Positions 1 to 5,211 of a DNA stretch of 5,263 bases are shown here, piece after piece; within the stretch, counting starts at the first letter, position 1; every line of letters starts with the position of its first letter. Source of the DNA: an uncultured Caryophanales bacterium (GTDB lineage Bacteria; Bacillota_I; Bacilli_A; Izemoplasmatales; Hujiaoplasmataceae). The notes under the pieces were generated by a model. That model made no database searches, was not told the origin of the DNA, and worked only from the letters and a program-made list of their open reading frames with translations. Location: assembly GCA_937958685.1 (NCBI GenBank), contig CALGNF010000019.1, forward strand, positions 1-5,263, in the 5' to 3' direction. The position numbers and the translations under genes are program-made.

Positions 1-57
1 CGAACCCCCATTATCTGCATGGCAAGCAGACGTTTTACCATTAAACTACACCTGCGC
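1..57 (-). tRNA. tRNA-Gly (anticodon GCC), 3' end cut off by window edge
   Basis: Read on the minus strand, the RNA begins GCGCAGG (57-51) and continues with a D-arm containing TAGTTTAATGGTAAAAC. The anticodon stem is TCTGC/GCAGA (30-26 and 18-14) around the loop TTGCCAT, so the anticodon is GCC (23-21), reading GGC glycine codons. The T-arm begins GGGGGTTCG and then runs off the window. The 3' half of the T-arm, the acceptor 3' strand and any CCA lie outside, so about 15 nt are missing. It has its own promoter just upstream (72-100). Confidence 0.95.
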
Positions 58-71
58 GATTAGCAATATCT

Positions 72-100
72 ATTGTATATGATGACCGCTGTTTTTTCAA
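72..100 (-). promoter_or_regulatory. Promoter of tRNA-Gly
   Basis: On the minus strand there is a -35 box TTGAAA (100-95), a 17-bp spacer and a -10 box TACAAT (77-72). This predicts a start near 65, about 8 nt before the mature tRNA 5' end at 57. The spacing is ideal and both boxes differ little from consensus. Confidence 0.75.
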
Positions 101-159
101 CCCTTTTTTACCCTCAGAGCGAAAGTTTTTGTCCCGATTACACGCTAGTTGGAAAAATG

Positions 160-168
160 TGCTAAAAT
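160..168 (+). promoter_or_regulatory. Extended -10 promoter of the photolyase gene
   Basis: TGCTAAAAT forms an extended -10 element (TG, one base, then TAAAAT at 163-168). No good -35 box is visible 17 bp upstream, which fits an extended -10 promoter. The predicted start is near 175, giving a leader of only about 18 nt. It is divergent from the tRNA-Gly promoter. Confidence 0.5.
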
Positions 169-192
169 CTTAACAAACAGGGAGCGATGAAC

Positions 193-1554
193 ATGGAACC
201 AGAACGCTTAACCCATCTGGTGAAGTCGACAAGTGACAAACCAGGGCATTATGTGCTCTATTTTCTCCAACAGGCGCAAAGAACGCACGACAATCCGGCT
301 CTGGAACACGCGGTTCAGATTGCCAACGTCCTTGATCTGCCTGTCGTGGTATTTTTCTCGTTCTTCAGCGGTTATCCCTATGCCAACCGCCGCAACCTCA
401 CTTTCATGCTTGAAGGGTTGCGGGAAGTCCGGCGGGATCTCGCCGGCAGGGGCATCGGGTTCGTGTTTCGCATCGGCGAGCCGCTGACGACAATTCGAGA
501 TTATCTTGACAAAAGTGCAGCGGTGGTTGTCGATGCCGGTTATTTGCGACTGCAGCGCAAGTGGCGGAAGGAACTCTTTTTCCTCATCACAGCCAACTAT
601 CCGCATGTGGATCTGCATCAGGTCGAGACGGACACGATCATACCGATCCATCTGGCTTCTCCCAGATTGGAATATGGCGCCTACACACTGCGGCCCAAAC
701 TGTTGCGGCTAGTATCGGGATTCCTTGCGGAAACCCCTGATTTGGCCACGCGCGTTCCCTATCGGCTGAGCCTCGACTCCGATCCGTTCCCCGAAGACAT
801 CACTACCTTTCTGGCTGGATTCACCTTTGTCGGTGATGTCGCCCAGAGCACCCGCTATCATGGCGGCTACGACCAGGCTGACAAGCTGCTGGCGGAGTTC
901 ATCCGCAAACGTCTGGATGCTTATCTCGATGCCAATGACCCGGCGCTGGATCTGGGATCAAAGATGTCGATGTATCTCCATTTTGGTCAGATATCCCCGC
1001 GCGAAATCTATAATCGGATCAATCGCGCACCGGTGGCCATTGAAGTCAAGGCGGCTTATCTTGAGCAGTTGCTCGTTCGTCGGGAGTTGGCATGGAATTA
1101 TGTCTATTACAACCACGGTTATGATGAATTCGCCCACATCACCGAACCATGGGCTTATCAAACGATGTACATCCATCGCGCCGATCAGCGTGACTATCTC
1201 TACACTGTCGCTGATTATCTGTCTTTTCGCACGCACGACCGCTATTTCAACGCGGCGATGCGCGAGATGGTCAACACTGGTTTCATGCATAATTATATGC
1301 GGATGTATTGGGCAAAAAAGATTATCGAATGGTCCGGCACATACGAAGAGGCATACGCCGTGATTGTCACTTTGAACGACACTTATTTTCTCGATGGGCG
1401 CGACCCCTCGTCCTACGCGGGGATCGCCTGGTGTTTCGGAAAGCATGACCGGCCGTGGTCGGAGCGACCGATCTTTGGCAAACTTCGCTCGATGACAGCT
1501 GCTGGTCTCGAACGAAAATTCCAAATTGAGGATTATGTTAGCAAGTGGGAATAG
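193..1554 (+). CDS. phr: Class II CPD deoxyribodipyrimidine photolyase
   Basis: FAD-dependent enzyme that uses blue/near-UV light to split cyclobutane pyrimidine dimers in DNA; cytoplasmic and monomeric in the family. Class II hallmarks are clear. Numbering residues from the ATG at 187, the N-terminal antenna-type Rossmann domain carries YVLYFLQQAQR (22-32) and FMLEGL (73-78). The FAD-binding helical domain carries SMYLHFGQISP (261-271), RRELAWNYVYYN (298-309), RTHDRYFNAAM (348-358), MHNYMRMYWAKK (367-378), LDGRDP (402-407) and WCFGKHDRPW (415-424). Length (about 453 aa) is normal. The start at 193 is preferred over the in-frame ATG at 187, because the ribosome site AGGGAG (179-184) lies 8 nt from 193 but only 2 nt from 187. 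N397 matches the asparagine that contacts flavin N5 in class II enzymes. Position 354 is Phe where the outer electron-transfer Trp is expected. The gene appears monocistronic and ends in a terminator directly after the stop codon. Confidence 0.96.
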   Translation: MEPERLTHLVKSTSDKPGHYVLYFLQQAQRTHDNPALEHAVQIANVLDLPVVVFFSFFSGYPYANRRNLTFMLEGLREVRRDLAGRGIGFVFRIGEPLTTIRDYLDKSAAVVVDAGYLRLQRKWRKELFFLITANYPHVDLHQVETDTIIPIHLASPRLEYGAYTLRPKLLRLVSGFLAETPDLATRVPYRLSLDSDPFPEDITTFLAGFTFVGDVAQSTRYHGGYDQADKLLAEFIRKRLDAYLDANDPALDLGSKMSMYLHFGQISPREIYNRINRAPVAIEVKAAYLEQLLVRRELAWNYVYYNHGYDEFAHITEPWAYQTMYIHRADQRDYLYTVADYLSFRTHDRYFNAAMREMVNTGFMHNYMRMYWAKKIIEWSGTYEEAYAVIVTLNDTYFLDGRDPSSYAGIAWCFGKHDRPWSERPIFGKLRSMTAAGLERKFQIEDYVSKWE

Positions 1555-1576
1555 AAAAGGCGCGATGCGCCTTTTT
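1555..1576. terminator. Bidirectional intrinsic terminator between photolyase and flavodoxin genes
   Basis: A perfect 9-bp stem AAAAGGCGC / GCGCCTTTT with a 3-nt loop (GAT, 1564-1566) starts at the base after the photolyase stop. It is followed by a short T run. The flanking A and T tracts make it work in either direction, and the stop codon of the convergent flavodoxin gene (1575-1577) overlaps it. Confidence 0.85.
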
Positions 1577-2066
1577 ACTTGTCGAGGGAAGCAATCAGCG
1601 GTTTCAGGTTAGCCGCATCCACATGATCGGTACGCCGGGAAAACATTTCCAGCGCCAGCCGTTCCTCATCGCTGAGTTCCGCTTGTTTTTTAGCCAGCAT
1701 ATTGCGCATGAAACCCATCATGAAACGGTAAATCCCTTTGAGACGGGAAAAATCAAGGCCGCCTTGAAGATAAAAGGTATTCACCCCCGTAAGCGCATTA
1801 TGGTTGATAAGGTCGGTTGTGCTTATCTGGGAGGGAAACGCCATCCCGATGCCGGCAACGGCTAGCAGGCGATAACGCTTCCTGGCTTTTGTAAGTCCCA
1901 TGATCTTTCCGGCCATCAGCCACCCGAGGAAGATCACTTCGTCGTTGCGGGTGACGCGGATCCTCGCCTCCTCAAGGCTGTAGGCGGGATACAGTGTCTC
2001 CGCCGACAGCAGCATCGCATAATCCTTTGTGAAGCCGGTTTGACTTTTATAGACGATTACTCTCAT
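1575..2066 (-). CDS. Flavodoxin-domain protein
   Basis: Predicted 163-residue single-domain flavoprotein binding FMN, a likely cytoplasmic electron carrier or small oxidoreductase. The N-terminus MRVIVYKSQTGFTKDYA is a beta strand followed by the phosphate loop S8-x-T-G-x-T13 of flavodoxins. FLGWLMAGKIMG (47-58) matches the second FMN loop, and FYLQGGLDFSRL (98-109) matches the third, of the type seen in Flavodoxin_5/HemG-like proteins. The C-terminal helix pair (about 110-163) is charged and has no transmembrane segment. An in-frame ATG at 2120 would add 18 residues. The start at 2066 is preferred because GGAGG (2075-2071) lies just upstream, the fold begins at once, and the predicted transcript start (about 2126) would leave almost no leader for the upstream ATG. 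The substrate or partner is unknown. It converges on the photolyase gene and shares its terminator. Confidence 0.85.
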   Translation of the reverse strand: MRVIVYKSQTGFTKDYAMLLSAETLYPAYSLEEARIRVTRNDEVIFLGWLMAGKIMGLTKARKRYRLLAVAGIGMAFPSQISTTDLINHNALTGVNTFYLQGGLDFSRLKGIYRFMMGFMRNMLAKKQAELSDEERLALEMFSRRTDHVDAANLKPLIASLDK

Positions 2067-2075
2067 ATGACCTCC

Positions 2076-2115
2076 GTCACCTGTGGGGTAACCATGTCGC
2101 GGGCTGCCGCACATG
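2076..2115 (-). promoter_or_regulatory. Two hairpins in the 5' leader of the flavodoxin gene
   Basis: In the mRNA, a first hairpin pairs CATGT+GCGG (2115-2107) with CCGC+ACATG (2102-2093), with one bulged G and a 4-nt loop. A second pairs GTTACC (2092-2087) with GGTGAC (2081-2076) around a 5-nt loop. The second ends at the base next to the GGAGG ribosome site (2075-2071). They may tune translation or mRNA stability. I do not recognise a known riboswitch, and no terminator-like T run follows. Confidence 0.4.
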
Positions 2116-2132
2116 ACCAAACATCCTTTTTA

Positions 2133-2161
2133 ATCATAGCACTTTCCCGCAACTTTGACAA
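2133..2161 (-). promoter_or_regulatory. Promoter of the flavodoxin gene
   Basis: The minus strand shows a -35 box TTGTCA (2161-2156), a 17-bp spacer and a -10 box TATGAT (2138-2133). Each box is one base from consensus. The predicted start is near 2126, giving a leader of about 60 nt. It lies just downstream of the tRNA-Ala terminator, so the gene is probably transcribed independently. Confidence 0.75.
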
Positions 2162-2173
2162 TGGCCCTCCTAC

Positions 2174-2200
2174 AAAGAAAAGCGCAGGCTTGACCTGCGC
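2174..2200 (-). terminator. Intrinsic terminator of tRNA-Ala
   Basis: On the minus strand the stem GCGCAGG (2200-2194) pairs with CCTGCGC (2188-2182) around a 5-nt loop. It is followed by TTTTCTTT (2181-2174). It begins 14 bases after the tRNA 3' CCA. The plus-strand T run (2202-2205) is weak, so it mainly serves the minus strand. Confidence 0.85.
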
Positions 2201-2213
2201 GTTTTGGTGAGCG

Positions 2214-2289
2214 TGGTGGAGATGACGGGATTCGAACCCGCGACCTCTTACATGCGAAGCAAGCGCTCTCCCAGCTGAGCTACACCCCC
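2214..2289 (-). tRNA. tRNA-Ala (anticodon CGC)
   Basis: Complete 76-nt tRNA with an encoded CCA (2216-2214). The acceptor stem GGGGGTG pairs with CATCTCC through two G-T pairs, including G3-T70. The D-arm is GCTC/GAGC. The anticodon stem CTTGC/GTAAG closes the loop TTCGCAT, so the anticodon is CGC, reading the alanine codon GCG. The T-arm contains GGGTTCGAATCCC. The G3-U70 pair, the alanine identity element, agrees with the anticodon. It is a stand-alone unit with its own promoter and terminator. Confidence 0.97.
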
Positions 2290-2300
2290 ACATCAGCTAT

Positions 2301-2329
2301 ATTTTAATCAATAGACCGCAAAACTGCAA
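2301..2329 (-). promoter_or_regulatory. Promoter of tRNA-Ala
   Basis: Minus strand: -35 box TTGCAG (2329-2324), 17-bp spacer, -10 box TAAAAT (2306-2301). The predicted start is near 2294, about 5 nt before the mature tRNA 5' end at 2289. The remaining stretch up to the next terminator (2330-2403) shows no convincing gene. Confidence 0.65.
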
Positions 2330-2403
2330 GCAAAATCGCCATGCGAGACCTTAATCTTCTCACCTCAAGGTCCTTCCACGAGGATAGATCTACCAGCAAC
2401 GAG

Positions 2404-2427
2404 AAAAAAGACGGCCGGAGCCGTCTT
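2404..2427 (-). terminator. Intrinsic terminator of the padR-HAAS operon
   Basis: On the minus strand, the perfect 8-bp stem AAGACGGC / GCCGTCTT (2427-2420 with 2415-2408) has a 4-nt loop and leads into a run of T (2409-2404). It lies 14 bases beyond the HAAS-gene stop codon. Confidence 0.9.
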
Positions 2428-2441
2428 GAATCATGGCGTGA

Positions 2442-3539
2442 TCAGCTTTTATTCTTGAGGATTGCGGTGATTGGAATCAGCAGAAACGCGAGCCAGGAAA
2501 TCGTCCACAAGTCGGCGAAATAACCAAGTACGAAAAAAATCGTGACGGCGATGAAGGGACTGATCGCCACAAGCGAGTCTTTGCCACGGGAGAAGCGGAG
2601 GATCGAATAGACAGGAATCACCAGAAAGACGAGCCAGAGATAGTCCCAAGCCTCTGCAAAGACACCACCGAGAATATAGATGGCGGTGACGACCAGAATG
2701 ACCGAGAGCATCTCCAAAGACTTCCAGGAGAAATGAAAGACATAGTCGGCAAACAAGATCATGAAGGCAACTGGCAGCAAGAACACAAGTAGCGACAATC
2801 CCCAGACATCCCTGGTGTAACCGAGCAGAAGATACAACCCGATTGCCACAAGAAAGGCGGACTCATAGACCAAAATCCTGGTCAGCGATTTGGTGTTGAG
2901 GATTGCGATCAAAGGGATCGAGAGAAAGACCAGCCAGCCCGGATGCCAATAACCGAACTCGCCAAGAATCATGAAGATAATCAGCGCCACGAACGGACTC
3001 AGCGCGGTGATTATCCGTAGTGGTCTCCGGTCACCGGGGCCAAGAATGATGGCGCTGATCGGAATCACAAGAAACACAAGCCAGGTCGGATGCCAAATCC
3101 CGGCGAGGATACCGATCAGGATATATGTCACGATCGCAACAAAAGGGCTGATGGCGATCACCAGGTCGCGCTTCTTTTTGGCGAATGTCTCTACGATGAT
3201 GGCTGTCACCGGAATCAACAAGAACACCAACCAGCCAGGATGCCATTTATCAAAGAATTGTCCGAGGATGAAAAAGATGATTACGGCGACAAACGGTGAC
3301 AGCGCCACCAGTTTGTGTCCCTTGCGTCTGATTTGCTTGCGTGCGTAGTTCTCGCAAAGTTCGGTAACGATTTGGTTGGGATCGCCAAGGAACTCCCGGA
3401 TTTCCGCATCGGTCATCTCCTTCGCCAAGCCGTCCTCATACATCTGATCGTAGTCGGAAATGATGTCTTTGATTTCGGCTTCCTCGATCTGATACTGTCT
3501 CAGCAATGCTTCGATTTCCTTCAAATAGCTATTTTTCAT
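2442..3539 (-). CDS. HAAS (DUF1700-type) polytopic membrane protein with six tandem two-helix repeats
   Basis: Predicted inner-membrane protein of 365 residues. Residues 1-70 are a soluble helical HAAS/DUF1700-type domain (LKEIEALLRQYQ at 6-17, then an acidic DIISDYDQMYEDGL and the hallmark FLGDPNQIVTEL at 50-61). From 77 to 365 follow six repeats of 43-52 residues, each with two hydrophobic segments, about 12 membrane helices in all. The repeat signature is SPF[VI]A near the first helix and W-x3-WL[VA]FL-x-IP at the second. HAAS proteins are commonly paired with PadR regulators and thought to act in membrane or envelope signalling; the exact role here is unknown. AGGAGG (3553-3548) sits 8 nt before the ATG, and the start overlaps the end of padR by 11 bases, suggesting translational coupling. 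Ends in TGA followed by a terminator. It could instead be a transporter-like or structural membrane protein, but no transport motif is visible. Confidence 0.85.
   Translation of the reverse strand: MKNSYLKEIEALLRQYQIEEAEIKDIISDYDQMYEDGLAKEMTDAEIREFLGDPNQIVTELCENYARKQIRRKGHKLVALSPFVAVIIFFILGQFFDKWHPGWLVFLLIPVTAIIVETFAKKKRDLVIAISPFVAIVTYILIGILAGIWHPTWLVFLVIPISAIILGPGDRRPLRIITALSPFVALIIFMILGEFGYWHPGWLVFLSIPLIAILNTKSLTRILVYESAFLVAIGLYLLLGYTRDVWGLSLLVFLLPVAFMILFADYVFHFSWKSLEMLSVILVVTAIYILGGVFAEAWDYLWLVFLVIPVYSILRFSRGKDSLVAISPFIAVTIFFVLGYFADLWTISWLAFLLIPITAILKNKS
2445..3311 (-). repeat. Six tandem protein-level repeats inside the HAAS membrane gene
   Basis: The repeats begin near residues 77, 126, 176, 223, 275 and 323. 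Repeats 1, 2, 3 and 6 share SPF[VI]A and repeats 1-3 share WHP[GT]WLVFL. Repeats 4 and 5 keep only the hydrophobic pattern, a Trp and LVFL. The DNA is diverged, with no long exact repeat noticed, so the duplications are old and likely held by selection rather than recent slippage. Confidence 0.75.
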
Positions 3540-3852
3540 GTTCGTCTCCTCCTAAAATGCGGAACACGCCTTTAAGAAACCTGTTCCATTCGCTTTCATA
3601 TTCTTGGCATTTTTTGATGCCTTCGTCAGTGATTTTATAGTATTTCCTGGGGGCTCCGACATTGGTTGTCTCCGTATAGGTTTCAAAGTATCCTTGATCT
3701 GTCAGCCGCCGGAGAATCGGGTAGACCGTATTCTCATTGACCTCGATCTCCTTGGAAAGTGCTTCGATCACGGCGAAACCATACATGTTTTGGCGGGCGA
3801 TCATGTTGATTACGCACATCTCGATAATTCCCTTTTTGAACTGCGAATTCAT
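3529..3852 (-). CDS. PadR-family transcriptional regulator
   Basis: Predicted 107-residue winged-helix DNA-binding repressor acting as a dimer. The usual PadR layout is present: KKGIIEMCVINMI (6-18, first helix), MYGFAVIEAL (23-32), recognition-helix region NENTVYPILRRLTDQGY (39-55), then the wing with GAPRKYYKITDEG (66-78) and a short C-terminal dimerisation helix. This matches the small PadR-s1 type. The start at 3852 is preferred over an in-frame ATG at 3879: a G-rich ribosome site (GGGGG, 3863-3859) lies 6 nt before it, the family alignment begins there, and the upstream ATG lies inside the operator. It is the first gene of the operon and overlaps the HAAS gene by 11 bases. Two inverted repeats over its own promoter suggest autorepression. 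The inducing signal is unknown; in such pairs the HAAS protein is often assumed to feed back on the regulator. Confidence 0.93.
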   Translation of the reverse strand: MNSQFKKGIIEMCVINMIARQNMYGFAVIEALSKEIEVNENTVYPILRRLTDQGYFETYTETTNVGAPRKYYKITDEGIKKCQEYESEWNRFLKGVFRILGGDEHEK

Positions 3853-3863
3853 GGAGCACCCCC

Positions 3864-3884
3864 TTACTGTGTCATGCACAGTAA
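3864..3884. promoter_or_regulatory. PadR operator 1
   Basis: Perfect inverted repeat TTACTGTG-N5-CACAGTAA. It lies between the predicted -10 box and the padR ribosome site, over the expected transcript start, where a bound dimer would block initiation. The half-site is the same as in operator 2, supporting a shared ligand, presumably the PadR encoded next to it. Confidence 0.75.
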
Positions 3885-3885
3885 C

Positions 3886-3914
3886 AGGATATCACGATAC
3901 TGTGTAAAACACAA
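3886..3914 (-). promoter_or_regulatory. Promoter of the padR-HAAS operon
   Basis: Minus strand: -35 box TTGTGT (3914-3909), 17-bp spacer, -10 box TATCCT (3891-3886). The boxes are moderate. The -35 lies inside operator 2 and the predicted start falls inside operator 1. An A/T-rich tract just upstream (about 3919-3945) could act as an UP element. Confidence 0.5.
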
Positions 3915-3918
3915 TACC
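3896..3918. promoter_or_regulatory. PadR operator 2
   Basis: Near-perfect inverted repeat with core TACTGTG-N5-CACAATA (3898-3904 and 3910-3916, one mismatch), flanked by further matching bases. It overlaps the predicted -35 box. Its centre (3907) is 33 bp from that of operator 1 (3874), about three helical turns, so both dimers would sit on the same face of the DNA. Confidence 0.65.
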
Positions 3919-3972
3919 AGATTTGTTTTTTTTTAAGTTTTTTCAATAGTGAAATTGTGACAGGTAATGATG

Positions 3973-3981
3973 TGATATAAT
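3973..3981 (+). promoter_or_regulatory. Extended -10 promoter of the membrane sensor gene
   Basis: TGATATAAT is a perfect extended -10 (TATAAT at 3976-3981). A -35-like TTGTGA lies at 3955-3960, with a short 15-bp spacer. A small inverted repeat TTTCA-ATAG-TGAAA (3941-3954) abuts it. The predicted start is near 3988. It is divergent from the padR promoter, and the nearer PadR operator is about 37 bp upstream of the -35. Confidence 0.6.
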
Positions 3982-4005
3982 TATCTCAATAAGGAGGCGA
4001 CCAAA

Positions 4006-5211
4006 ATGCGGCTGAAGAACACCCTAATGTTGGCGATATTCTACATCCTCATCCTCGCTGGTGCCGGTTTTGGTCTTTATTATCTCTCGTCAGCCGTTAT
4101 CAAGAACAATCAGGAACGGATGCTCATGTTGGAGCGGGAGTATGTCAAACTCGAGATCGAGCATCACTTTCATGTCATCGAGACAGTTCTGTTCGATATC
4201 GAGACCTTCATCAGTCTGGATCCAAATGACGGGCAGTTGCGCGATTATCTGGTGGCAATCGACCAAGAGTCGGACATGATGGCCTCGATCTATCTTTGGC
4301 GGTCTGACCTAACCATGATCAACAGCTCGGGATTTGTCCCCGGCCCAACGTTTGATGTAACCACACGAATCTGGTATCAAATGGCAAGCGCGGCTGAGGA
4401 GATCATCTTCACGCCGGCCTTTCTCAATGCCTCTGAGGACCGACTCATTGTGACGGCGGCCAAAGCAATCCGCGAAGACGGGTTGTTGATAGGGATCATC
4501 GCGACGGATATCGACATCCGGACGGTTTCCATGGTTGTCGCGAACCGGGCCATCGGTGATACCGGTTATGCATTCTTGATAGACAGCAGCAACAATCTCA
4601 TCGGTTATCCCGGAATGGATTTCGATGATTTGGCACTGGAGCCCGTCGGCATCCTCAACAGCGACCTGGCGGATCTGGACGGTTCGGGAGTGCTGGTGGG
4701 AATTTCCGTCCAGGGAGTTACGGGAGCGTTGGCGTATACGGAATTCGTAGGCGACAGCTATATGCTCGGGGTTTTCATGGGCGCGGCGGAGTTTTCCCAT
4801 AGTCTGATCCTCTTCACTTCGCTGATCAGCCTCTTTGCTGCTGTCATTTTGATTTCATCTGTCTTCTTCTACTTAATCTATAACAGGAACGTCACCGTGC
4901 CTCTTAAAAACTTGCTGGAAGATATCAAGAACATCGACATCGAGCGCAATTTGGAATATCGGCTCAAAGAAAATTCTCAATTGGGGTATGGCGACATCCG
5001 CTTGGCACTCAATTACGTCCTTGAAGCGACAGGTTACTATTTTCAAAAAGCACGCTCCGTCCAAAACCGGCTGGCTGTAGAGAATCAGCGCGTGCGACTG
5101 CTGATGGAATCAACAGCGGACATCATCTTTGAGATCGACACCACCAAACGTTTTGTCTCGATCTTTGGCAAGGGGCTTGAAAAAATCGGCAAGCCAGCAA
5201 GCGATTTTCTC
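4006..5211 (+). CDS. Membrane sensor protein, dCache-HAMP-PAS (3' part missing)
   Basis: The 5' part, 402 genomic codons, of a membrane-bound signalling protein. AGGAGG (3992-3997) lies 8 nt before the ATG. Residues 6-28 are a first membrane helix. Residues 29-265 are outside the cell and fit a dCache-type ligand-binding domain: IWYQ (122-125), LIVTAAKAI (147-155), GIIATDIDI (163-171), and GDTGYAFLID (184-193) followed by LIGYPG. Residues 266-292 form a second membrane helix. A HAMP-like linker follows (conserved Pro in TVPLKNLLEDI, 297-307; second helix about 328-345), then a coiled coil (about 346-365) and the start of a PAS domain (RLLMESTADIIFEID, 364-378). The output domain (histidine kinase, GGDEF and/or EAL, or other) is not present, so the class cannot be decided. 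The frame stays open to 5263, but bases after 5211 are sequencing adapter and their 17 codons are not real. Confidence 0.85.

Noticed and set aside
827..1363. 178-codon plus-strand open frame in another frame of the photolyase gene
   Set aside because: The translation is rich in Ser, Arg, Ile and Cys with no domain, and the photolyase frame is clearly the coding one.
958..1524. 188-codon minus-strand open frame inside the photolyase gene
   Set aside because: It lies antisense to highly conserved photolyase sequence, lacks a recognisable domain, and its composition fits a shadow of the coding strand.
2067..2120. N-terminal extension of the flavodoxin gene from an ATG at 2120
   Set aside because: It would leave about 6 nt of leader, translates the hairpin region into non-conserved residues, and the better-placed ribosome site serves the ATG at 2066.
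2346..2371. Inverted repeat GACCTT ... AAGGTC
   Set aside because: Only 6 bp with a 14-base spacer and no T run, which is easily expected by chance.
2341..2523. 60-codon plus-strand frame starting between tRNA-Ala and the HAAS gene
   Set aside because: No ribosome binding site; it runs through the terminator and into the antisense of the HAAS gene.
4309..4800. 163-codon minus-strand frame opposite the sensor gene
   Set aside because: The plus strand encodes a coherent dCache domain in one unbroken frame, and the antisense product has no recognisable features.
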